Below, piece by piece: positions 34,586 through 42,916 of a stretch of DNA of 64,000 nt. The number at the start of each line of letters is the position of its first letter. Position 1 is the first letter of the stretch. The notes below the pieces were generated by a model. The model had not been told where the DNA came from and searched no databases. It saw only the letters and a program-made list of their open reading frames with translations. Source of the DNA: Exiguobacterium sp. KRL4 (GTDB lineage Bacteria > Bacillota > Bacilli > Exiguobacteriales > Exiguobacteriaceae); contig NZ_MOLV01000010.1 in assembly GCF_001870785.1 (NCBI RefSeq), forward strand, positions 62,001 to 126,000, given 5' to 3'. The position numbers and the translations under genes were made by a program.

Positions 34586-35035
34586 TTATTTCATTCCCTT
34601 CAAAAAGTCTTTTGCGATTTGATTCTTTGGTTCCAACAGAATGATTTCATTCGCCACAGCAAGGGCTTCCTGTTTCAGTGTGACTTGATCGGGCACTTCC
34701 GCTAAGAACAACAGATACTCTAGGCAGGCGACGTCTTGACGATGGGTCAGGGCAACTGTTCGCTGAAAATGGTCATAGGCACGGAAGTAAGCACCGTCCA
34801 AATGACAAAAAGGATGCATCGATAATTCGATTGCTAAATCATGCAGTTTGACCGTTTCTTTTTGTTCGATCAGATAACAGACGAACTGATACAAAATATC
34901 TGTTTCGTGATCAAAAGCGTGCCAGACTAATTCGTCACTGATTTCATCGATGTCATACGTATCAAATAAGGTTTGTGCTTTATCGTACCGACTCATTTCA
35001 ATCAGTGTCATGAGATAAGTGTGATCAATCGACAT
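34586..35035 (-). CDS. Hypothetical helical protein (TPR-like)
   Basis: This 149-residue protein seems all-helical, with spaced helix pairs (TLIEMSRYDKAQTLFDTYD, LEYLLFLAEVPDQVTLKQEALAVANEIILLEPKN) of TPR-like form. No family is recognised. Its start has AAAAGGAG upstream, and the SUKH gene follows 4 bases later, so both probably belong to one immunity-type unit. Confidence 0.65.
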   Translation of the reverse strand: MSIDHTYLMTLIEMSRYDKAQTLFDTYDIDEISDELVWHAFDHETDILYQFVCYLIEQKETVKLHDLAIELSMHPFCHLDGAYFRAYDHFQRTVALTHRQDVACLEYLLFLAEVPDQVTLKQEALAVANEIILLEPKNQIAKDFLKGMK

Positions 35036-35258
35036 CTAAATCCAACTCCTTTTAATGTTCTAACGTCATTAGTCCTTGTGACGTCTGGGTCATCACGTCG
35101 TTCCTCCTCATGAAAGCAAAATCCCTCTTCCATACAAATTTGGTTATAATTAGAGTATATCGTACAAAAATGACCAGAAGTCATTGAAATTAGGCGGTTA
35201 GTGTTTCTGAATGGGATAGAACAGGAATAGTCAAACAGAGTAAAAGGAGGGATTTAGG

Positions 35259-36653
35259 ATGGAGCAACGACAAGAGCGGCGCAAAAGGCGCTTCTCAATT
35301 ATGGATCTCGTGTTCGGGATAGGACTTGGTCTGATTTTCTTTGCCGTGTTATATGGTCTGATGACATTCGTGACCGGACAAATCGAGTCCTCAAGCGATT
35401 ATCAGTCACTCGTGAAGCAAATGCAGGATGCGGGTGTCACCTGGGGCAGTAATGACGTGACGGTCACACTGATGTTGCTGTTCATCGGCGGACTCGACGT
35501 GACGATGCCGGGTGCCGTCCGGGAAGCGATCATCAACCAAGTACTCGGAGCAAGTTCGGCCGGAGATGTCCTGTCGATCTTTGGGATTGATTTGAATCAA
35601 GTCTTGTCACCGCTGACCTTCGACGTGACATATGGTTCCCTTTTGCTGTCTGTATTCGGTATCGTATTTGTTTTTATTCTCTTTTTAATGATGCGGATCA
35701 AAGCCAACCGGCTCGGCTGGACAGTCCGGTCCGTCAGTTTTTTAGTGACGGCTTGGATCGGTTGGTTCATGCTCGTTCAGCGCAGTGACTCGATTTCCTT
35801 TTTATCGTTCCAGGACGGTGTGTTGACACAAGGGTTGCTTGCGCTCGGCATCGTGATCGGTTTAAGTTATTTGGCACTGTATCCGCAAGGGTTGTCCGGT
35901 TTATCGGCAGCAGCCCGTGGCAGCTTGCTCGTCTTAATGTTCGCGAGTTGCCTCCAACTGTATCTCGTCGTCACAGATGAAACGCAGTATGACGGGGATT
36001 CGGCACTTCGGACGGCCTTGACCGTCGCGAGTCTGGATGCCGGCAGCGGCGGTATGTACGACTTGTTGCACGGGGGGCAGATTGCCTACAAAGCGAATGT
36101 GCTCGGTGCGGACGTTGATGTCCCGGTGACGATGCTGAACGGTGAAACCTCGACCGGTCAATTAAATCAATCGATTGAAGATGTTTTGGCAGAAGTCGAC
36201 ACGGATCGGGTGACAGAACAACTGTTGACGATTCTCGGCGGTGAACGGCCCGATTTATCGGATACCCGGTTGAATCTTGAACCAATTGACTATGGTATCG
36301 CCCGCCAGACGATTCAAGCGCTTGATGCCGAATCAGCAGGAGTCACGCCGGAGCCAGTCAACTCAGAAAGTGCGTACTGGATCTTGATTCTGATTCCGTT
36401 TATTCTGTATTTACTCGTAAGTATCCGGGCGTTCAAGACGATTATCGATCCAATCGTTTTCGCCGTCCTCGTCGGCGTGACGAGTTTCCTCGTTGCTCAA
36501 GCGACGACGGCAGACTTTACGGTCGCTTGGCGCAATGAAGCGCTGTTGCAGTTTTCACAGCAACCGGCAGGACTGACGCCGCTCTATGCCGCCGGGATGG
36601 CATTGATTGCCGGATTGATCGGATTTGTCATCAAACGAAAACCAACTGTATAA
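35259..36653 (+). CDS. Polytopic membrane protein of unknown function
   Basis: This 464-residue protein has about nine hydrophobic segments (near residues 18-40, 72-90, 122-145, 158-172, 190-210, 222-240, 370-392, 398-418 and 435-455) and one long extracellular or cytoplasmic loop of about 125 residues (245-365) rich in Asp, Ser and Thr. I know no family for it. AAAAGGAGGG precedes the ATG, and a terminator follows. Confidence 0.68.
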   Translation: MEQRQERRKRRFSIMDLVFGIGLGLIFFAVLYGLMTFVTGQIESSSDYQSLVKQMQDAGVTWGSNDVTVTLMLLFIGGLDVTMPGAVREAIINQVLGASSAGDVLSIFGIDLNQVLSPLTFDVTYGSLLLSVFGIVFVFILFLMMRIKANRLGWTVRSVSFLVTAWIGWFMLVQRSDSISFLSFQDGVLTQGLLALGIVIGLSYLALYPQGLSGLSAAARGSLLVLMFASCLQLYLVVTDETQYDGDSALRTALTVASLDAGSGGMYDLLHGGQIAYKANVLGADVDVPVTMLNGETSTGQLNQSIEDVLAEVDTDRVTEQLLTILGGERPDLSDTRLNLEPIDYGIARQTIQALDAESAGVTPEPVNSESAYWILILIPFILYLLVSIRAFKTIIDPIVFAVLVGVTSFLVAQATTADFTVAWRNEALLQFSQQPAGLTPLYAAGMALIAGLIGFVIKRKPTV

Positions 36654-36659
36654 CCAATG

Positions 36660-36697
36660 ACGCCGGTCGACCTGAGAGGGAAGGCCGGCGTTTTTTG
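36660..36697 (+). terminator. Intrinsic terminator
   Basis: ACGCCGGTC and GGCCGGCGT form the stem, followed by TTTTTTG. It ends the membrane-protein gene. Confidence 0.88.
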
Positions 36698-36716
36698 ATT
36701 TAACATGTAAAGGCTG

Positions 36717-36755
36717 TTTGAAGATTATTAAGCCAGTATTTGGAATTAGTTAAGC
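36717..36755 (+). promoter_or_regulatory. Four PhoP-box-like direct repeats at 11-bp spacing
   Basis: TTTGAA (36717), TTAAGC (36728), TTTGGA (36739) and TTAAGC (36750) recur at exactly 11 bases. This resembles the TT-A-A-C-A repeats bound by PhoP in Bacillus, but each unit matches only loosely. A -10-like TACAAT lies at 36802-36807 with a poor -35, as expected for an activated promoter. The next gene is a secreted nucleotidase. Confidence 0.5.
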
Positions 36756-36858
36756 AGGTTAAATAAGACGGATGTCCGACCTATTCAAAGTCGCTATAAG
36801 CTACAATGAAAGCGTGTTAAATTAGTTGAGCAGTCATTTATACTTAGGGGGAAATCAG

Positions 36859-39576
36859 ATGAAACAAGTCACGAAAATCGTCATTGCCAGCACGTTGATC
36901 GCACCGATGCTTGCGCCCGTCATTCAAGTCAAGACACTCGCCGCCGATAACAGCGTCGTCAAACTTCGTTTTTTAGAGACCACTGATTTACATACAAACT
37001 CGATGAACTACGATTACTTCAAGGATGCGCAAGATGAGACGATTGGTCTTGTCAAAGCTGCGACCGTCATCAAACAGGAACAAAACGTCGTCGGGGAATC
37101 GAACAGCTTCCTGTTTGATAACGGCGATACGCTTCAAGGGACACCGTTTGGTGACTACGTCAAAAATCAGTACGACAAAGGCAACAAAGGCAAACATCCG
37201 ATGTATGAGCTGATGGAATACCTCGGTTATGACGCTGTCACCCTCGGGAATCACGAGTTCAACTTCGGGCTCGACTTCTTGAAATCAGCGATGAAAGCAT
37301 CAAGCGGCGAAATCAAATTCGTCAACTCGAATGTCCTCGATGCTGTTACGAAAAAACCGATCGTTTCCGAGTTCAACACGGACGGGAAGGATTATCAAAT
37401 CATCGAACGTCAAGTCAAAGACCAAAACGGTCAGATGAAGACGGTCAAAGTCGGTGTCTTCGGGGTCGTCACACCACAAATCATGGCGTGGGATGCCGGC
37501 AACCTGACAGGGAAAGTGACAGCGGAAGATATCGTTCCGGTCGCTAAAGCAACGGCGAAAAAATTAAAAGACGCCGGTGCAGACGTCGTCGTCGCACTTG
37601 CCCATACAGGAATCGGGGATACAGCGGATCAAAAAGACGGCGATGAAAACGTCGGGTACGCGTTGACAAAAATCGCCGACATCGATGTCTTGATGACCGG
37701 TCACCAGCACGGGAAGTTCCCGGATGCGAAATCTTCCTTTAACGGTTTACCGAATGTCGATGCTGCAAACGGTCTCATCAACGGTAAACCGGTCGTCATG
37801 GCCAACACGCAAGGAAAAAATGTTGGCGTCATCGATCTTCAATTAAAACAAGACGGCGACAAATGGGTCGTCGATACATCGGCTGCGAAACTGGCGGACG
37901 TCACAAAAGATACGACGGCAGACGCCGGAGCCGTCAAGTTGATTGAAAAGGCGCATGAAGGAACACTCGCTTACATCCGCCAACAAGTCGGAACGATCAA
38001 CGATGACATCCAAAGCTTCTTTGCTCTCGTTCAAGATGACGATTCCGTCCAGTTCGTCACGAACGCTCAAAAGTGGTACGTCGAGAAACAATTAAAAGAA
38101 AATGCGGATCTCGCGCAATATAAAGATTTACCGCTCCTGTCTGCCGGCGCACCGTTCAAGACAGGTGGCCGCAATCAAGTCAACGCGTCAGACTATACGT
38201 TGATCAAAAAAGGACCGATCGCCTTAAAGAACGTCGCCGATCTGTACGTCTATCCAAACACGCTCGAAGTCGTCAAAGTCAAAGGATCTGACGTGAAGAA
38301 CTGGCTCGAGATGTCAGCTGGTCAATTCAATGAAGTGACGGATGCAAAAACAGACTTGTTGAACAAAGAGTTCCGCAGCTATAACTTCGATATTTTGGAC
38401 GGTTTGACATACGATATCGACATCACGAAACCAGCGAAGTATGACTTCAACGGTGTTGTCGTCAAGGAAGATGCGAATCGTGTCCAAAACATCAAGTATC
38501 AAGGCAAGGAAATCACGGACGAGCAAGAGTTCCTCGTCGCAACGAACAACTATCGTGCCGGCAGCGCAAGCTTCCCGGGTCTCGGCGGCGGAAAAAACAT
38601 CGTCTACAAATCCGCTTACGAAACACGGAACGTCATCTCGGACTTCATCAAAGCGAAACAGCCGGTTGATTATCAAGCGGACAACAACTGGTCACTCGTC
38701 GCCAGTAAACCGATCACGGTTGACTTTGATTCTGCCGAAGCAGCAGCGGACTATACGAAACGGTATGAAGGCATCACGAATACAGGTGTCAAACGCGTTG
38801 GTGAGACAGGCACGTTCCTTAAATTTAAGCTCGACGTTCCGATGAAAGACTTTAACGTCAGCGTCAGTGCCGTCAAACCGGGCGCAAAACTTGTGACGGG
38901 AACAGCGGTCGCAGGAGCAAAAGTCACGGTCAAAAACGGAACGACGGTTCTTGGAACGGCAACGGCAGACGAAACGGGTAAGTACTCTGTCACGGTCCGT
39001 CCGGTCAAACTCCGTGACAAACTGACGGTCGTCTCGGAACTCGGCTTCATGAAAAAAGAAACGACAGTTACGGTCGGGACAGGTGTCGTCGCGACACCAG
39101 CTATCGACAAGAAATCAGCCGTCTACGGTTCGACGGTCGTGACAGGAAAAGCGACGGAAGGGCTTGATGTCACGCTTTATAAAGGGTCGACGAAAATCGC
39201 AAAAGCGAAGACGACGGCAAGCGGGTTCAAGATTCCGGTCAAAAATGGTTTGATGACGGGCACATACACAGTCAAGTCGACGGATATCTCAAACAAGATC
39301 ACGAAAAAAGCGTCGTTCACGATCAAAAACACCTATCCGGTCAAAGCCTGGACGGGTAAAAAGACCTTGACGGGGAAAGTTGAAAAACGTCAAATCGTCC
39401 GTCTGTTCGAAAAAACAAGCAACGGCTACAAATTGATTGCGCAGGACGTTGCGGACAACCACGGAAACTACGTCTTGAAGATGCGGACAGGTCTTGCGAC
39501 AGGTTCATACAAGATGAACATCTATACAGCATCTGATCGTCTCGATCAGTCACGTTACTTCATCACGAAAAAATAA
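36859..39576 (+). CDS. Secreted 2',3'-cyclic-nucleotide phosphodiesterase/3'-nucleotidase (CpdB/YfkN-like)
   Basis: This 905-residue exported enzyme scavenges phosphate from nucleotides. A signal peptide (KIVIASTLIAPMLAPVIQVKTLAA) is followed by a metallophosphatase domain with TTDLHTN, DNGDTLQG, LGNHEFNFGLDFL, ALAHTGIG and GHQHGKFP. Then comes the 5'-nucleotidase C-terminal domain (GGRNQVNASDYT, ATNNYRAGSASFPG). From about residue 675 there are two or three Ig-like repeats (GTAVAGAKVTVKNGTTVLG pattern) and a final small domain. There is no LPXTG sorting signal, so it may be released or bound to the wall by the Ig-like part. Confidence 0.93.
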   Translation: MKQVTKIVIASTLIAPMLAPVIQVKTLAADNSVVKLRFLETTDLHTNSMNYDYFKDAQDETIGLVKAATVIKQEQNVVGESNSFLFDNGDTLQGTPFGDYVKNQYDKGNKGKHPMYELMEYLGYDAVTLGNHEFNFGLDFLKSAMKASSGEIKFVNSNVLDAVTKKPIVSEFNTDGKDYQIIERQVKDQNGQMKTVKVGVFGVVTPQIMAWDAGNLTGKVTAEDIVPVAKATAKKLKDAGADVVVALAHTGIGDTADQKDGDENVGYALTKIADIDVLMTGHQHGKFPDAKSSFNGLPNVDAANGLINGKPVVMANTQGKNVGVIDLQLKQDGDKWVVDTSAAKLADVTKDTTADAGAVKLIEKAHEGTLAYIRQQVGTINDDIQSFFALVQDDDSVQFVTNAQKWYVEKQLKENADLAQYKDLPLLSAGAPFKTGGRNQVNASDYTLIKKGPIALKNVADLYVYPNTLEVVKVKGSDVKNWLEMSAGQFNEVTDAKTDLLNKEFRSYNFDILDGLTYDIDITKPAKYDFNGVVVKEDANRVQNIKYQGKEITDEQEFLVATNNYRAGSASFPGLGGGKNIVYKSAYETRNVISDFIKAKQPVDYQADNNWSLVASKPITVDFDSAEAAADYTKRYEGITNTGVKRVGETGTFLKFKLDVPMKDFNVSVSAVKPGAKLVTGTAVAGAKVTVKNGTTVLGTATADETGKYSVTVRPVKLRDKLTVVSELGFMKKETTVTVGTGVVATPAIDKKSAVYGSTVVTGKATEGLDVTLYKGSTKIAKAKTTASGFKIPVKNGLMTGTYTVKSTDISNKITKKASFTIKNTYPVKAWTGKKTLTGKVEKRQIVRLFEKTSNGYKLIAQDVADNHGNYVLKMRTGLATGSYKMNIYTASDRLDQSRYFITKK

Positions 39577-39582
39577 TGCAGT

Positions 39583-39613
39583 AAAACGACTTCTCACGTG
39601 AGGAGTCGTTTTT
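39583..39613. terminator. Intrinsic terminator
   Basis: AAAACGACTTCTCAC and GTGAGGAGTCGTTTT form a near-perfect palindrome, followed by a T tract. It ends the nucleotidase gene. Confidence 0.88.
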
Positions 39614-39660
39614 ATTTTGTCAACAAAACTGGCATACTACATACGAGGGGAGAGGATACC

Positions 39661-40176
39661 ATGAGACAAGTCATCGTCACACCATATCAAGCGTCTTGGT
39701 CAGACGCATTTGAACAGGAAGCCACGCGGCTCAGAACGGTTTTCGGGGAACGTTTGCTTGCGGTGCACCATATCGGCAGCACGTCGGTCCCGGGACTGTC
39801 GGCAAAACCGATTCTGGATATCCTGCCGGTCGTTGATATGCTGGACGGTATCGAAGCATTTGACGCAGCGATGGAAACGATCGGCTACGAAGCGAAAGGT
39901 GAGTTCGGTATGCCGGGACGCCGGTATTACCGTAAGGGCGGCGACGACCGGACGCACCATATTCATCTCTATGCGAGCGGGAATCCGGAAATTACCCGCC
40001 ACGTCGTCTTTCGCGATTACTTACGGGAACATCCGGATGAAGTCCAGGCTTATAGTGAGATCAAGGAACAACTGGCGAATCAGTACCCAGCGGACATTAG
40101 TGCGTATATTGCCGGGAAGGATACGTTCGTCAAAGCGATGGAACAACGGGCGATTGTGTGGTCGGATCATGGATGA
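39661..40176 (+). CDS. GrpB/UPF0157 family nucleotidyltransferase-like protein
   Basis: This 171-residue protein matches the GrpB (UPF0157) family: VHHIGSTSVPGLSAKPILDILPVV (about 35-58) holds the nucleotidyltransferase-like GS-x-x-x-x-x-x-KPxxD pattern, with FGMPGRRYYRK and HHIHLYASGNPE later. The reaction is not established. I chose the ATG at 39661 with GAGGGGAGAGG upstream. It overlaps the next gene by 8 bases. Confidence 0.92.
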   Translation: MRQVIVTPYQASWSDAFEQEATRLRTVFGERLLAVHHIGSTSVPGLSAKPILDILPVVDMLDGIEAFDAAMETIGYEAKGEFGMPGRRYYRKGGDDRTHHIHLYASGNPEITRHVVFRDYLREHPDEVQAYSEIKEQLANQYPADISAYIAGKDTFVKAMEQRAIVWSDHG

Positions 40177-40615
40177 GTGGAAAAACGCGTTACGGCGCCA
40201 TGTCGCTGTTGGTGTCCGGACGACCAGTGAACTGATTCGGCTGATTCAGCCGGGTGACTGGGACAAGCGCCCGATTCCCGGCAAGCGGTCAGTCTATGAA
40301 GTGGCCGTCCACCTTGCCGTCTTGCTCGAAGCCGATTTACGGATCGCAACGGGAGTGACGGCGGCTGAGATGGCGGACTTCTATGCCGTCCCGGTGCCGG
40401 TCGACCAAATCGTAGACCGGTTGGACCAGTCGTTTCAGTATTATGAACAGCGGTTGCTGACCGGTTTTACGACCCGACCGACCTACTGGGGTGTCGCGGA
40501 CGATTCGACGGGTTGGCTGATGGAAGCAGCCGTCCATTTGTATCACCATCGGTCACAATTATTTGATTATCTGAATGTACTTGGTTATGAGTTTGATCTG
40601 GCATTATTTGAATAG
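40169..40615 (+). CDS. DinB-family putative metal-dependent hydrolase
   Basis: This 148-residue four-helix protein is of the DinB/YfiT type. The probable metal ligands are His50 in VYEVAVHLAVLLEADL and the paired His of VHLYHHRSQLF near the end. Bacillithiol S-transferases of the BstA type belong to this superfamily, so a thiol-transfer role is possible. I chose the ATG at 40169, which overlaps the grpB-like stop (ATGGATGA); the same frame stays open further upstream, but only as an overlap of grpB. Confidence 0.85.
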   Translation: MDEWKNALRRHVAVGVRTTSELIRLIQPGDWDKRPIPGKRSVYEVAVHLAVLLEADLRIATGVTAAEMADFYAVPVPVDQIVDRLDQSFQYYEQRLLTGFTTRPTYWGVADDSTGWLMEAAVHLYHHRSQLFDYLNVLGYEFDLALFE

Positions 40616-40627
40616 GGGGAAGTCGTA

Positions 40628-41497
40628 ATGGAACGAATTGTGGATACAGCGGACGGGCGGTTTGACACCCGCCTGACCGGAACAGGGAACGTAACGTTCA
40701 TCCTCGATCACGGGATGATGTCGAGTCATCATCAATGGGGCTGGCTCCGCGGTGAATTATTAAAACAAGGACGGGTCTTTGAATACTCGCGGCTGGGCTA
40801 CGGCAAATCGACCCGCGGGAAAAACAAACGGTTGTTTACCCAACAAGTGGACGAGCTGGAACGGGTCCTTGACCTGCTTGATATTCGCGGACCGTTCGTC
40901 TTGATCGGTCATTCGCTTGGTGCCTATATTTCACTTGAGCTCGGTCGCCGCCGACCGGACGAGACGGCAGGCATCGTCTTGCTTGATCCGTCGCATCCGG
41001 AGGTCGATGCCGAACTGCCGAACTGGTACGAACGGACACAGGAAGAATGGAACCGTTTTTTGTATGTCTTAAGTCATGTCCGACCGATCGCCTGGCTGAT
41101 CCCGGACGATCTTGGTGCGCGGATGTTCACGAGCTTGCCGGAAGCGGACCGTGTGCCGATGTGGCGCAACATGGCACGGAAAAATCATTGGCGCGGGACG
41201 CTTGACGAGTGGCAGGCGGTCGAAGCGAACAATCAACACGTCTTACAGCTCGTCAGCCATGTCACGCCACCCGTACTCGTGTTATCAGCTTCCGACTGGG
41301 CGGGCGGGATGCCGGAAAACTGGCTGCATCCGGAGCTAACGAAACGGATCAATGCGGCCCATCAACGGTTTGCGGAGAGTCTGCCGGACGCAACCTTCCA
41401 TGTGATCCCGAACACGAATCATTATACGATTGCTGGGTTCTCGCAGGAAGCGGCGGAAAAGATCGTCCGTTTGATCAGGACATCGTTTTTTGAGTGA
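40628..41497 (+). CDS. Alpha/beta hydrolase
   Basis: This 289-residue hydrolase has the nucleophile elbow GHSLGAY (Ser near 97), an oxyanion-type stretch DHGMMSSHHQWGW near 28, a GLLDPSHP-like strand carrying an Asp, and a late His in PNTNHYTIAG (about 262). The substrate is unknown. AATAGGGGGAAG precedes the ATG. It follows the DinB gene by 12 bases, so grpB-like, dinB-like and this gene form a three-gene unit. Confidence 0.9.
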   Translation: MERIVDTADGRFDTRLTGTGNVTFILDHGMMSSHHQWGWLRGELLKQGRVFEYSRLGYGKSTRGKNKRLFTQQVDELERVLDLLDIRGPFVLIGHSLGAYISLELGRRRPDETAGIVLLDPSHPEVDAELPNWYERTQEEWNRFLYVLSHVRPIAWLIPDDLGARMFTSLPEADRVPMWRNMARKNHWRGTLDEWQAVEANNQHVLQLVSHVTPPVLVLSASDWAGGMPENWLHPELTKRINAAHQRFAESLPDATFHVIPNTNHYTIAGFSQEAAEKIVRLIRTSFFE

Positions 41498-41615
41498 GAG
41501 TCGTAAATCATTAGATAGCTAAACGTGTCACTTCATGCTCTTTCTGTCCTGGTGCCAAAGACCGGGACGGGGAGGGTATTTTTGCATGACTTTGAGTAGC
41601 TAGATGAAAAATCAG

Positions 41616-41644
41616 TTGACAGTCTAAATCGGAACGATTACTAT
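41616..41644 (+). promoter_or_regulatory. Promoter of the zinc metallochaperone gene
   Basis: TTGACA (41616-41621), 17 bases and TACTAT (41639-41644) form a good sigma-A promoter. The -10 box is inside the first of two Zur-like boxes. Confidence 0.8.
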
Positions 41645-41667
41645 TTAAAACGTAATCATTACGATTT
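41626..41667. promoter_or_regulatory. Two tandem Zur boxes
   Basis: Two 21-base boxes abut exactly. The second (41647-41667: AAAACGTAAT-C-ATTACGATTT) differs from the Bacillus Zur consensus (AAATCGTAAT-N-ATTACGATTT) at one position. The first (41626-41646: AAATCGGAAC-G-ATTACTATTT) differs at three. They cover the -10 box and the expected start, so zinc-bound Zur should block transcription of the metallochaperone gene. Confidence 0.88.
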
Positions 41668-41688
41668 GACTAAAAAGGAGATTTGAAT

Positions 41689-42813
41689 ATGCATCCGATT
41701 CCCATCACCGTTCTGTCCGGTTATCTCGGCTCCGGCAAGACGACGTTATTGAACCATTTATTGAACAATCGGCAAGGGCGTAAGCTCGCCATTATCGTCA
41801 ACGATATGAGTGAGGTCAACATCGATGCGACGTTGATCGAACAAGGTGGTTTTTCGCGGACGGAAGAATCATTCGTGACGTTGTCAAACGGATGTATCTG
41901 CTGTACGTTACGCGACGATCTATTACTTGAAGTGCGACGGCTCGTCGACCAAGGCAATATCGACGGCATCGTCATCGAATCGAGCGGCATCTCCGAGCCG
42001 ATTCCCGTCGCCCAGACCTTTACATACATCGATGAAGACAGTTTGATTGATTTGACGGAAACGACGAAAATCAATGCGATGGTGACGGTCATCGACGGCT
42101 ACCGGTTCTTGAAGGATTTTGAATCCGGTGAATCGTTGATTGAACGGCAGCAGGCAGTTGACGAGACGGACGTCCGTGAAGTCGTGGATCTCCTCGTCGA
42201 TCAGGTCGAGTTTGCCGACATCATTCTCTTGAACAAGATTGATCGCCTGACAGATGAAGAAAAACACGAGGTGATCGGATACTTGAAGGCGCTGAATCCG
42301 ATCGCAAAACTGATTGAGACGACGCATGCTCAGGTCGATCCGGCTGAGATTTTGGATGTCGATCTGTTTGATTTCGAACAGGCGGCAGCAAGCGCCGGTT
42401 GGATTCGCGAGCTGAATGCCGAGGAACATGTTCCGCAAACGGAAGAGTACGGGATCAGTTCGTTCGTCTACAAGCGGGATCTCCCATTTCATCCCGAACG
42501 GTTGCTGGCCTTGATTGAGGCGTGGCCGGAAGAAGTTGTCCGCGCCAAAGGATTTTTGTATCTCGCGACGCGTCCGGAAATCGCGCTGTTGTTCAATCAA
42601 GCAGGATATGCGTCGAACATGGAATATGCCGGACGTTTTGAGAGTGTCAACGATCGCCGGACGGAACTGGTCTTGATTGGCATCGGCTTTGATCAACAAA
42701 CACTCGAAGCACAGTTTGATGCCTGTCTCGTCCGAGCAGATGAAAACGACTGGTCGTCACTCCGGGATCCGATTCCGGGGCGCGAGATGTACGAGATGAA
42801 TTTTTCAAAATAG
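41689..42813 (+). CDS. Zinc-regulated GTPase metallochaperone (COG0523, YciC/ZagA-like)
   Basis: This 374-residue G3E GTPase is thought to deliver metal to zinc enzymes during zinc starvation. Walker A is GYLGSGKTT (11-19). The CxCC metal motif is GCICC (Cys69, Cys71, Cys72), and the ESSGISEP and LNKIDRL segments complete the GTPase. The C-terminal COG0523 domain (RAKGFLYLATRPE) is intact. It has one clear promoter with twin Zur boxes. I chose the ATG at 41689 with AAAAGGAG upstream. Confidence 0.93.
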   Translation: MHPIPITVLSGYLGSGKTTLLNHLLNNRQGRKLAIIVNDMSEVNIDATLIEQGGFSRTEESFVTLSNGCICCTLRDDLLLEVRRLVDQGNIDGIVIESSGISEPIPVAQTFTYIDEDSLIDLTETTKINAMVTVIDGYRFLKDFESGESLIERQQAVDETDVREVVDLLVDQVEFADIILLNKIDRLTDEEKHEVIGYLKALNPIAKLIETTHAQVDPAEILDVDLFDFEQAAASAGWIRELNAEEHVPQTEEYGISSFVYKRDLPFHPERLLALIEAWPEEVVRAKGFLYLATRPEIALLFNQAGYASNMEYAGRFESVNDRRTELVLIGIGFDQQTLEAQFDACLVRADENDWSSLRDPIPGREMYEMNFSK

Positions 42814-42825
42814 GTCAACTTTTCA

Positions 42826-42853
42826 AGAAATCACATCCGTGGTTTCTTTTTTT
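42826..42853 (+). terminator. Intrinsic terminator
   Basis: AGAAATCAC and GTGGTTTCT form a stem with the loop ATCC, followed by seven T residues. It ends the metallochaperone gene. Confidence 0.9.
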
Positions 42854-42916
42854 GCTATATTTTTAAAGGAGACAGGGAATGAAAAGAATAGAGTACGTTG
42901 CAGAGGAGGAAGTCTA

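Noticed and set aside
39710-40168. Upstream extension of the DinB-like gene through the GrpB gene
   Set aside because: The region encodes GrpB in another frame with clear motifs; the DinB fold begins at 40169.
41545-41575. Hairpin-like GTCCTGGT/ACCGGGAC before the Zur-controlled gene
   Set aside because: The stem has a mismatch and no direct T run, so it is not a convincing terminator or riboswitch.
41923-42699. A 258-codon minus-strand frame opposite the metallochaperone gene
   Set aside because: It is the mirror of a confidently identified GTPase, with no ribosome site and no motifs.
42839-42916. Upstream extension of cardiolipin synthase
   Set aside because: Its GTG lies in the terminator hairpin of the previous gene; GTG 42917 has AGAGGAGG and yields the normal protein.
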